Part shown: positions 39,301 to 50,600 of the stretch, piece after piece | Position numbering within the stretch: position 1 is the first letter of the stretch | Layout of the letters: the number at the start of each line of letters is the position of its first letter | Assembly (NCBI RefSeq): GCF_000224145.3 | Contig: NC_020172.2 | Location: 377,001 to 441,000 of the forward strand | DNA from: Ciona intestinalis | Lineage: Eukaryota; Chordata; Ascidiacea; Phlebobranchia; Cionidae | Direction: 5' to 3' | Length of the DNA stretch: 64,000 nt | Notes under the pieces: generated by a model | What the model saw: only the letters and a program-made list of their open reading frames with translations | Database searches by the model: none | What the model was told of the DNA's origin: nothing | Translations under genes and position numbers: made by a program

Positions 39301-42300
39301 ATATAAAATGGTGTGTTTGTTAAACCAAACACTGCTTTATCCGCCAACGTTTTCGCAAAACGGGCACATGGTCAGGTTCCAGAGGTAAAAAGGTTTAAAG
39401 AGTACACTTATTTTTAACGGTGTGAAGTTGCTATTTACGTTTTAATACACGACATAACTATTCTGCTTATACCTTGGGTTTCCTACATCGTAAACTTTAC
39501 AGCCTTTTTTCGTGAATAGGTGAAACTAGAGGGTGGGCTTACCCGTTACAACTTGGAAAAAACGATAGTGAATGGTATACACTCAAACGAAAGTATCTCC
39601 ACTCAATATACTGGTCTTGCCTTACACTCACCACAATTGGTGAAAAACAGTCGCCTTCCACAGACATGGAGTAAGTATGAACCCTTGTAATTCAAGTTAA
39701 ACTGTTTAAACTTAGCACCTATATCCGGGTACGAATTATAAAATCTTGTATGTAAAGTGTAAATGTTCGAAATCTGAAGTTAATATCAAATTGCTAAGTT
39801 ATAAACGAGTCGTATTAATTAATGGAATGTTTGTCCATATACCAAATAGTTTTAGTGTCGCAATTTATAATATATACCTAAATATATATATATTATATAA
39901 TATATGTGTATATATCTCATTTTTCTCTGATTAATTATTAATAAAGTATCTTTGGGCACTTTTTGGGTAATTACTGTGTTTATGTCATATCCAAACTAAA
40001 TTGCTTTTTAGAGCTTTTCTCATGCATAATAAATGTACAATTCCAGGTATATCTGTACGCTTGCTGCGTATTTCCTTGGAATATTTCTCTTCGCCACCGT
40101 TGTAGGTAAGAGACAATCACCAAACACAATATACGTGTCCCATATATAGGTTTCGGCTTTACCAATAAAGCTGACGTATATATGACAGCCTATTTCTGTG
40201 CTGTTTTTACACGTCTTCCTGGTCATGGGCGGATGCTAAACCAACAGACATTGTAATATCGTATTCGCCTTCCATAAGGCCTGGCCTGCTTATAAACACA
40301 ATTCAGCAATCAAAATGCGAGGTCATTCTTTTCCAAATAAACCAAGGACAGAGAAAACCATAACTGCGGGTTAACAAATCTCAGAGCATAACCCACAATT
40401 TACCCCCGCTTTGCGCCAAATTCAATCACTTTAAATATAGCGGTTAGTTAATTATTCATGTTTTCCAGGACAAGTGGGGAGCGTCATCTCGAAAAAGAAT
40501 GCCAGCAGACAGGAGTTTGAGAAGATGGTTGTAAGTAAAAATTGCAGCGTAATTTTGTACGTGGATTGGTAAGCATTTAACTTCAAATGTTTAAAAATAA
40601 TATGATATTTTCAAATCCACTCACTAAAACTAAGTACACATCTGTTTTTAAAAAATGTGTCAACATTCACTCGCGTTACAGGACAACGCTAAAACGTTCA
40701 TGAAGTCAAAAGGTGTCCCGAAGAGTTTGTGTCGAAGAGTGCTACGTTGGTACGATTACTCTTGGTCGGTAGGGGCATTAGATGGTACAGCTGATGTCAA
40801 TAGTCTTGGAATGCTGCCTGACACTATCAAAGTCGAACTGGCAATTCACGTCAATTTAACTTCATTGCGAAAGGTAGGAACTGCGCTTGTAACTATGTAC
40901 CAGAATTTTATGAAAAAGAACTACAAATCATTGGGAGCAATTAAATCATTTCTGTCAATTATTTCTTAGGTTTCCATATTTCGGCTTGCCCAGCCAGAGT
41001 TTCTGTATCATTTAGTTTTGAAAATGAAGACGTACATATTTACTCCTGGAGATATGATATGCCGCCAAGGAGAAGCAGCGAGGCAGTTATACATCATAAG
41101 TAACGGGATTCTGGAAGTTGTAAGGTTTGTGTGAACAACGAATATACTGTAATCCATAAACCGACCAGGCGAATACCGGTGACTCCAGTTTACTGAATGT
41201 CTTTCGCAGTGATTCAGGCACCATGCTTGCAAGACTAAAGACAGGAGACTTCTTCGGGGAAATTGGAGTTTTAGATTTAATGGGAGGAGTTCGGAAGAGA
41301 GTGGCGAATGTTAGAAGTGTGGGGTACTCTGAGATCTTCACCATCTCCGCTGAAGACGTGGAACAAGCGATGGAATATTACCCAGGTAAGAAAGATGACC
41401 CAGATAGTAAAATTCGTCTGGCCTTGCCCATATACTAGGTTGCGTTAAAATAGATCAGATTTTCAATCTATTTTATATCGTCCAATTTATTAATAAACCA
41501 GAATTATTGTAGACTCATATATCCGTATCATAATGGGTCAAAACAAAGTTAGAAGTTAATTTGTGTTAATCCATCTTTCTTACAGTAATATATAAAGTTT
41601 CGTTATACGCTGAAAAAGTTGGATAAATATCAAAAGTTTTAACCAAAGTTTTTAATGCACCGATGTTCCTCAAGAAAAAAAACAAATATCCAATATATGT
41701 TTTTCGTGCAGAAGCCAAACAACTTCTCCAAACCTTCGGTCGTCAACGACTTAAGGAATCATCAAACAGACCCGAGTCTGTGTCGGAGGCTAAGAGAGTG
41801 ACCAGTTTTACAAATTTACAAGCATTTGCCAAAGGGTATTAATTTTTATCTATGTTATGTATGCCACACGAACAATAAAGGCACGTATATAGTTTTACGG
41901 AATCAAAGTTTTTATTTTTAAAGTGTATATAGTATATACTGTGGGGGAAGGTGGGATACCTTAAGCACATATTATCCAAATATTCTCATCGTATTTTAAA
42001 CAATAAATAACGGTCTATGGAAGTCGTGAGGATACAGTTTACTTTGAATGTTCTTTGTTTACTATGAAATGAGACGGGAAAATAGAACGTAAAGGTGTCC
42101 CATCTTTCCCCATCCTACTATATACTTAGAACTTTTTATTCGAGAATAAAAAAGACTTCATTTTTTCTGGGACCCTTGCGTGTCTCGGCCAGCATATCAA
42201 ACATAGTATAACATAGCAATACACACCGAAAATCATTTTATCCATATTATAACTAGCGTTGTTGGTTACAGCAAAGCAAGTGATGATCCAAAGGCGGCAG

Positions 42301-43768
42301 TTGCCTTGAAAGCTGCAAAAAAATGGCGATCGATTCGAAAACCATCAAGAAACGAAAAACAAAAGAAGTCCACAAGTTCTGGGAGTAGAAAAGGGTCACA
42401 AGATGCAACTATCGAAAAGCAACCAAGCGAGGGTTTGTATTATTTATATATTGTGTTCATTTTCGAAGCAGCTGTAGTTAAATTAATATATAACGTTATT
42501 GGAATACGAAATTTGAGGCAAGTCTAATTTGCTGTTATATCGTCGAAATGTGATTTTATGTTTAGAAGATTGTTTTTAAGATCTATAAAAACACAAAGAT
42601 AAACCGGTCACCTTTGTTGCCCAATGTTGAGCCTGATAAATTCACCACGCGCCTTTACTCTTCGGCACAATGCTATAGACATTTGGTTTAAAAGATTTTA
42701 TATGTGATTGCGTCATGATAAGACCACGAATCAATCACGCCATGATGCTATCACGAACTTCGTCCATTCACTTGTAGAAACACAACCTACTACACGACAG
42801 CAAAGACCGACGAGTTCCGGTCACAACGAATTCAAACAAACCACTGATGTCAGCAATCGAAGCACTCAAGAAAACGTCTCGGTGTTTCTACGCAACGTGG
42901 TAAGAGACATGACCAAAACAATTATATAAAACGATTTTTAATCGCATACGAAACACATTAAATTCCTTTTTTCAAAAAACATTTGTCACGAATTTAAAAA
43001 AAATGTAGGTTTTAAATGTGAATTTTCGTCGGTTAAATTCGACAAATACCAGAAAGAGAAGTTATAAAAATTATAGTAGCACGTACACCATTGTGCTACT
43101 GTGTATTACCATTCTATGTTTCTTGATGTTTGGAATCATTTTCTCAGGAGAGTCTGGTTAGAAGATTTGTGGAGGAAGAAACAGAGAGAATGGTTCCGAA
43201 GTCGGAGGAAGGTGAAGTGATTCTTCAGCTCAGAGAGGAGCTGAGAGCAAAGAATCAAGAGATCAGCATCCTTCAAGATGATGTCAAGTTGCTGGTGGTA
43301 AGATGGGATGAATAACAAGCTAACATTGTATAACGTAGTCATAGTGGATGGTTGTATCCTTACAACTCTAAAACAGTGTTGTTGATTGTTAAAATCACGA
43401 TTTGGAAATATGGAACATTATGCCCTTACGGTATCCACGTTACCTTTCAACATGCTCTTATACCTATATACTGATCTTGGTGAGTTTTACTTTTGTGTAT
43501 TTAGGATAAAATCAGCACGGCAGCGACTTCCTACGATCACCCACGGGAGTCGAAAAGTTACTCGGAAACACTGAACAAGAACAACAGTTCACGAAATTTG
43601 TTGATTTCGAAGCGAACTTATAGCGTGGACAGCGGACTCGGGAGTAATTCATCAATTTTGTCGCGAAAAAAGAAAAACATTATTCCTGTATCTGTTATGG
43701 AGGACAGTATTGCTGAGACGAGCGATGATGCAGCGGAGCATCAGGATGACGTTACAGATACGTCTTGA
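36348..43768 (+). CDS. Cyclic-nucleotide-gated cation channel, CNGA-type alpha subunit
   Basis: Exons: 36348-36494, 37411-37613, 37678-37819, 37979-38046, 38226-38423, 38532-38668, 39520-39670, 40047-40105, 40469-40530, 40682-40873, 40970-41124, 41210-41385, 41712-41835, 42272-42432, 42778-42899, 43148-43297, 43505-43768. All phases agree; 836 residues. S1 is PLFIWLGLVTLAWVYSAWSL, S2 GWVIMDYSCDFIYVLDIFVS, then RTGYLESGLLVFDSKRLAKH, S4 RFPRFLKLYRAKQF and S5 TLMLTMHWFACFYYM. The pore helix is IYWSCLTLTTIGE, with selectivity filter TIGE at 337-340, as in non-selective CNG channels. S6 is YFLGIFLFATVVG. A C-linker (about 390-453) and cyclic-nucleotide-binding domain (GDFFGEIGVL, then RVANVRSVGYSEIF) follow, with a coiled coil (about 700-749) where CNGA subunits carry their trimerising zipper. 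The Thr of the vertebrate RTAN motif is Val here. The tail ends in VTDTS. Confidence 0.93.
36571..36747. mobile_element. MITE-like element in first intron of the channel gene
   Basis: The left end is ATACTAGGGTGGGATAAAAG. The interior has CACATATTATCCTGATCGTG and ACAACGGTTTATGGGAGCCG, the inverse of the family order seen at 34647. It ends near CTGTTCCATCTTTTAACACT. Confidence 0.55.
36895..37073. mobile_element. MITE-like element, second copy in the same intron
   Basis: It has GATGGGAAAGATGAGACACT, then TTTTCTCGTCCCATTTGGTA, CCACGACTCCAATGGACCAT, CGATCAGGATATTTGGATAT and ATTATGTGCCAAAGG. The right terminal repeat is missing or decayed. Confidence 0.55.
41935..42123. mobile_element. MITE-like element in a channel-gene intron
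   Basis: The left end is ATACTGTGGGGGAAGGTGGG and the right end GTGTCCCATCTTTCCCCATC followed by CTACTATATA. The interior includes GGAAGTCGTGAGGATACAG and AAATGAGACGGGAAAATAGA. It is clearly bounded and in the orientation opposite to the 34647 copy. Confidence 0.7.
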
Positions 43769-43812
43769 TTACGCCACAGTTTCGTCATGATTACGTCACA
43801 GATACGTCATGA
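43747..43812 (+). repeat. Three tandem 22-bp units across the channel stop codon
   Basis: Units at 43747-43768, 43769-43790 and 43791-43812 have the consensus TTACGTCACAGATACGTCAT plus GA. Unit 1 encodes the last residues and its final TGA is the stop codon. The other two are in the 3' UTR. Each unit holds one or two ACGTCA/TACGTC-type cores. Confidence 0.8.
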
Positions 43813-44609
43813 TAAATTAATGTCACTGGTCACTTTTGTAGCAAAAGAGATTGAAATCTAAAACTTTTATTTCTGGACTATAATTTTCGTTCAGCTTGTT
43901 CTTACTGTGTGTTTTGGTGTTGAATGTTAATCTTTTTAAATAAATCGTATTTCTTATCAACACGACGGGCTCGAGACGACACAGGGCTTTTAACTTGGAA
44001 GAAGATAGCGTGGAATCAAACTTATCTTATTCACGGTTGTTACGCATTAAAATGTGCCTTCGAGACTTTTCTACGACCGGCAATTTGGACAAACCATCAG
44101 CAGGCACAACTGGCGTTACGCTTGGTTATTGCTGGTGTGGCTAAGGCAGGCTAACTAACCGCTTTACTGGTATCTTGCTTGTTCCAAAGAGTTTATGTTT
44201 ACCGTTCAGCTCATTTATTCGGTTTATTCACATTCCGGTGGTCGGAGGAAATAAGAGGAATGCTTTATGAGCAAATTAATCACAATAGAAATCTCATTTT
44301 TACGAAGCAGCAACAAAGCGGAAAGAAAACGAAAAAAATACGGAATGCTGCGCTGGGGATGACGGTGGCTGTTTGCCGTATGTTCTGCAGATAAAAGTCT
44401 TCTGTTCAGAATCCGTCAAAGGAATGTGTTTTGATTTTGAAAAACGACAAAAAAACAGACAAGAAATTGGACGGGCGGGAAACATCGTCTCGGTGTCGCC
44501 AGTCACGCGGGGTGACAGCGACCGACTATAAGAAAATGGTTCAGGAGACGAAAATTGTTGACATGGCAATTATTAACGACCGGGTAATCACCGGCGGGAA
44601 ACAGAGACG
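43769..44609. other. Convergent intergenic region, channel 3' end and CABIN1 3' end
   Basis: 841 bp between the two stop codons. A plus-strand AATAAA at 43939-43944 suits the channel transcript. Minus-strand AATAAA hexamers (complement at 44214-44219 and 44223-44228) could serve CABIN1. Two short plus-strand frames (43924-44154 and 44179-44394) have no recognisable domain and are not called as genes. Confidence 0.55.
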
Positions 44610-47600
44610 CTACGTTGAACCAGCAGTTGTGATGACGGCGGTGTGGATTGGAGATAATTGACTTGTGATGCATTGGACAGCTTGGTTGACGGTGGAAAGA
44701 GCAGGAGGGGCTTCATCGGAGTATTTCCTCTTCCCTCGCCATGAGGTAGAGGCGCCAGCATCATCTTCGTCCTCACTACCCGAGGAAGACTCTTCGGCAT
44801 CCGGGTCGTCATGGATCTGCATCATTTCTTGATCTAAAAGAAAAAATCGGAATTTAAAAAACGTACAATCATACATCCGTTAGTACATAACATCTCACAT
44901 TTCCTATTTGCAACTTTAGCAAATAACCTTTTTCTTAAAAAGAAAAGAAAACATGGTCCATCTTTCCTAACCTACTACATTTTCGCGTTTTTTTACAATG
45001 TAAAACAGAAAAAACGTATTATCGACTTTACAACCGATGTAACATCTAACTGACCTGTTATACTCGGTTTCCGAACCAAAGCAGCCGACGTCTTGGCTAG
45101 GATGGACAGTTTAAGTTTATTTTTTGTGTAATCAGAGACGGAGGAGCTGGTTCGAGCGATAAGACGATGTCGATGATGCATCGGAGGTTTATTCTCAGAG
45201 TCGGAACTATCCTCCGGGAAGACATGCAGCATCCCCGCATTGGTGACGGGCACGGAAGTCGAACGAACTAGTTTGTTGCGTAAACCTTCGCCTGATGGAT
45301 TTGAATATTTAAAAAACTTGTACCACAATTTTTAGTGCGTGTCTTTTAAGTCTTATACGCCACAACGGTAGCATCATCAAGCCTCGAACCTGGATATTCT
45401 TGGTTAAACGCATGCGTGCTAGCCACTGTGTAACGGCGCCAGTGAATAATATCACCATAACTAAAGGCAGAGGTTCCACTTAATACGTCATACTTAACAT
45501 GTAAAAGTATTCTAAATACAATATATTTCCACCTTTCATGTCGGCCAAGTGGCCAAGTTTGGGGTCCATTTTCGGCCGTTTACTGTCTTTTTCCCCTTCC
45601 TTCTGCGTGGAAGTGAAGGCGCTTTGTGCGGAATGGGTTAAGCTTGATTGTGGTAAGGGTCGAGTAGGTGGGACGATTCGTGTGTATTTTATGCCATCTT
45701 TTTGGACGATGGTCACCTGGTAAGCACACGATGTTAAACAAAAGTATATTCAAATTTACGCACCGTAGTGTGGGGTGGTATATAAATAATAAACAATATT
45801 TTATAACTGTGTTATTAACAAATAACAAAGCTCTTATAGAGTCATGAGGATACGACTATATAGTCCCGTTAATACTTTTTGCTAAACACAAAACGTGACA
45901 ATAAAACAAAATGAAAACACCATCTTAAAATACGGATACACTCTTGAGCAGAGCGACTTAAAAAGTATGCTTTAAATCTTACCCCTTCCTGACCGTTGGT
46001 TTGTAGACTTGTTGAAGTAACTGGACACTGCTGGTTCTTGTCTGACTTTGGTTCTTTTCTTGGCGATGCAAGCGACAGTTCCTTGACGTGATTTGCTGCA
46101 GCCTCTGAGCTGTCGGCTTTCGTTACTTCTCCGTGACCCTTGGAGTGCTCCGGGACTCTGCTCTTGCAACCTCCGGACGTCGTGGAAGATACGGAAGATT
46201 TTGAAGACTGTGTAGCTGCCTGCAACTGAGGAGATGGAACATATTATAAAAAATAGAGTACAATATATATAAGAGTAACAAACCTAAAATACAAACAATA
46301 CTGTGGGGTAAGGTAAATACTGTTGTCCGTTAGACGTTAGCATATAACATCACTTTTTCTCAATCATGCTTAAACAATTAACAGGTAAACATAATTTGTT
46401 TACTACCAATATGGGTTGATAAAACGGAAAAGATGGGTCATCTTACATCGAGTCACTATATATAAAAATACGTTTTTAAGCTAAAAACCAACGACATAAT
46501 GTTAAGTGTAACGTGTTCCACGTTAAGTAGCAAAACTATAATATTTTTCGAACCTGTTTCTTATGAGCGATGTGCTGTTGGCAAAATCGGATGGCTTGCT
46601 CCAAAACTTCTCCTACTTTGGAGGGAGTGAGAGGAGCAGTGGGAGAGGAGGAGGAATGGGAGCGCTTCTAAACACAAGACATTGTTTATAACAGCACCAA
46701 TACATAAATAATAAAAAGTTCGTCGCAAAAAATACACTATACAAAAACAGCATATGCTGATAGTCCTATTATACATATTTAATTTACAAATTCAATCTTT
46801 TAATGTAAAGTTTATTTTTATTTGTCTAAACTCAAAAAGAATTGTTGTTGATTTGTAACAAAGTCGTAGAGGAGGAAGTCATATTATCGACAGCGACCAG
46901 GATTTAACTTTGTGAGATGTTGTTGCACAGAGTATATGATGAATGGTGAATTAAGAGTCCACACCACACACTGTTGTTTGTGCGGTTGTTTACTTTAGAA
47001 AATTTACACAAACACTCACTCCGACTAAGCATGTGTATTTGTGGTAGGCGTCCGCTAGAAGTCGCTGATGAGTAATGTCGTCCGGGTCGGTCTGGACGTC
47101 GACTTTGGTCGTAGAATCCGGGTGTTTCTGTGTCTCTTGGTACACCTTGTAAGCTTCTATAACGGCACTAAGGCATTCGTCGGCGCTGGTGGGTTTACCA
47201 GAGGTCATACTAGCAGTATACGTGTCGCTATGTAGCTGCGGTATCTAGAGAAAACGGTAGATTGTTAATTTCACCGAAAATTCGATATGGCTGGTGAAGC
47301 TTGAGGATATTTATAGGTATTGTGTGACTCGGCGCTGAATATCAACCGCAGACACCACTGAATGGAACGAGACAGCGAAGATCACGTTTCGTGAACTCAA
47401 GCGATCAAGAAATGACTGCTTTTAAACTGATCGACTTATAAACAAATGCAGCTATATATGGTAAACTATTAACGCCTTTGCATTGTGCATATGTGCTAAC
47501 TTTTCTAACAGCAACTAATATACGAGTTGCAATTATCTGGTTCGTCAACTCGTGATTTTTTTTAACACTGCTGTAAACTTTCAGTGTAGTGCAATAATTT

Positions 47601-50600
47601 AAAACAAAAGGTAACCCCGTAAAAATGTACTGTAACTGCTGTAAATGTTCTACTAGAATACAAAAGCTCGTAACTAACACTTGGTAACGATAATGTTTTT
47701 GCCAGTGTGGGCTCGGCACCATAAGAAACTTCACCAGTGACGAAATACACATAGCGGAGTTTGGTTGTTGAATGTTAATGCGAGTTCATACTGCGGGTAG
47801 ATAAGTTGTCGGGAAAATGAGTCTGGCTTGGTGGCTGGAGGCTGTTCGCAATAAACAAGGGTACGGATTGGGTTTAATAAGCTGCAATTGACAGGGAATT
47901 GAGCGGACCGATCTGGAAAAGGCCAGAATAAACCAGTTTCTTTGAACCGAATGACTCGCTCCGGGGGCAGAGAATTGCAGAAAACAGCGACGAGATTACG
48001 AGCTCGGCGAAAAATCGATTGTTGCAACATAAAGGGTGGGCAGGTGCGGCGACGATTGGTTAAGCCAAGTGACATTTTCCGTGAAAGAGCGGATTGTAAA
48101 GTTAGGTTTGATAAGAGGGGTGAGTGCTCGCGCTCAGACCTGCAATTACCGTTTTGGTTCCGCAACATCGGAAATTAAAGGAGGATGTGGGGAATCAAGG
48201 TGGTTCCAGTACATTTGAAGGGAAAATGCAATTCGGGTTTAATTATAACTCCGTAAATCGCACGCACATGTAGATCTTTTTTTACAAAAACGGGGCAGTT
48301 TTTATATCTTATGGTATATTGTCGTTTGTCTTGTGTTTAAAAATGTATGAACCAATGGTGTGGCAGGCAGTGCAATATACACGTTATACAGGATACAGCT
48401 GAAGTATCAGCACCCGGGTTGAAAAACATGTTTCCGCATAGACGGAAATCGGTCACGCAGTTTTGCTACCCCTTTATTGGATAGCCTTTATGATCATCCA
48501 AGTATGACTCACCAGTGGGTATTGATTTTCGTTAGAATTGATAAAACGGCCGGCTAAATATAGTCGCCATTTCGAAGCGAGTCAACAGAAGGGGCGTGTT
48601 TGCGCACGGCTGACGAAATACCGTGAAACAAAGGCAACATATTGCAAAGAGAGAGGTTTGAGAATTCAAAAGCATATCGTCAGCGTTGTCGTGAATTTTT
48701 TGCTGATTAACTGATGTGTCGTGATTCATTGCGTTATGTTATGAGTGGCTATGGTGACAAAACTTATAAAATCGGGGTGACATCATAATATCATATGTAT
48801 TAGCAACCCTGTTAAAAATATATTTTACCCTGCTTCGAAGTATCCATGCAAACGAGTAGAGCAAAAGTACCACAGTATATAGTATTACATACACCATCCA
48901 ATAAAGTACCATATATGGGTGTAACTGATTTTAAACAATATAACCCCAGATTTTCAATTTCAAACAGTGTGATGCCTGTGCAAGACAATAAACATGTTTA
49001 CACGCGACGGGAATTACCAATAGGAGTAAACTAGTAAAATCACTAAACCAGCATGTTTTTGACGTGAGCTGCCTATGGGAGTAAACTAACATTTTGGGCG
49101 CTAAAGGTTTCGAAATCTGAACTAACGGTTGAGGTTAAGGGGCGTTAGAAGTATGATTTATTCATAGTTGAAGGCGAGAGGGCCACGCCGGATCAGCAGC
49201 GGCTGTTGGCAAGCAGCTTGGTGAAAATCAATAGGCAGACCTTGCAAAGCATGCGGTAAGCCTCTCATTCATTATATATATTACAGTAATTGAACCAGTA
49301 CAAAGCTTAACGTTTGGAGTTCGTGACAAATGTGCAAATAAGGCGTGGAATAAGGAAGACGCAAATCTACACAAGGAATTTAGTAACTTGACGCGAAAAA
49401 ACACAAAAAACAAGCATTTTGGAACGTATGGTATATACAAGGCTTTAATAGACTAAAAATACTAGAAGGAAGTGCATCGGTATATTTTATCATGGGTGAG
49501 ATCTGGGTGTTTAATGGTTAGTTGGAATGATTTTTCCATGGAGCTAAAAAAATTACAAGGTTGCTTTGTACAAATATGCGCAAACACAACATTTGTTATC
49601 TCAGAATCGAGGTGTATAACTTACTCCTCAAAAATCAATGTAATTTATGTTTAGTGCTTACAAAGAACCACATGACTAAACAAGTTTCACTGTTAATATA
49701 GTCGAGTGGGTAAGATGAACAATGAACATGTTGTAGTTATCTTTGCTTGTCTCATTTCATAATAAACAAGAATTATTTACAGAAATAACCCAAACTCTAA
49801 AGTCGCGTTGTTACTTCGGCTTCATTGCGTTGGCGTTTATAACATTATATTATGAACGGTTGTATCATGCATGTATTAAGGAGGGCGTATCGAAAGCAAA
49901 AAATGCATTAGATGCACCGGCGTGACACTGCACAATGTAAATTAGAGGACCGACCTGAGTATGAGTCATGCCCTGGCTTAGGGGGACCTTAGCTAACAAA
50001 GGCCGTACCAATTTACTGAAAATAGCAAGTCCAAACCGATGCTTATCACAATAATAAATGAAGTAACCTGAAAACAATAGCATAGTTCAATATACAGAGA
50101 TCCACATCTGGCCCTTATCTGTAATTGCACAAGCACTTTGGAACAACAAAGTTGGACCAGGTGCAACATAAGTGTCTTGGTGTGTTAGATAAACAGTTGG
50201 CCTAAATTTATAGCAGGCCTATATCCTGACTGTAACTGTAATGGAAGATTGGTCTAGAAAAATGAACAGCTTTAGGTAGGGCAGTGTGTTCAATACCAAG
50301 TACAGTCAACAGTTCTATGAACTAAAGGGAATTTTTAAGAGCTAACCATACCAAAGTAAGGTAATTGAGATGCAGTTTTTTCATTTACAATGTTACACTT
50401 ACACATGATATAAACAGGCTAATACACATAGACTGTAAATGTTTCAATAAATTTAATGTTATTACAAGTCAAAAAAATGAACTGAATGTCAATTTAATTT
50501 TTCCCAAATTGTTTGTTAAAAGCTTCTGGGATGGTTTGAACTTTAGGAGAATGTTCTCGGTACCACACTGATGTTACACATGATATAAACAGGCTGTTAC

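Noticed and set aside
43924..44394. Two short plus-strand frames after the channel gene
   Set aside because: No domain or splice support; they lie in the 3' intergenic region between convergent genes.
47731..48168. 145-codon minus-strand frame
   Set aside because: No domain, no fitting splice sites, and it is inside a CABIN1 intron whose flanking exons already join in phase.
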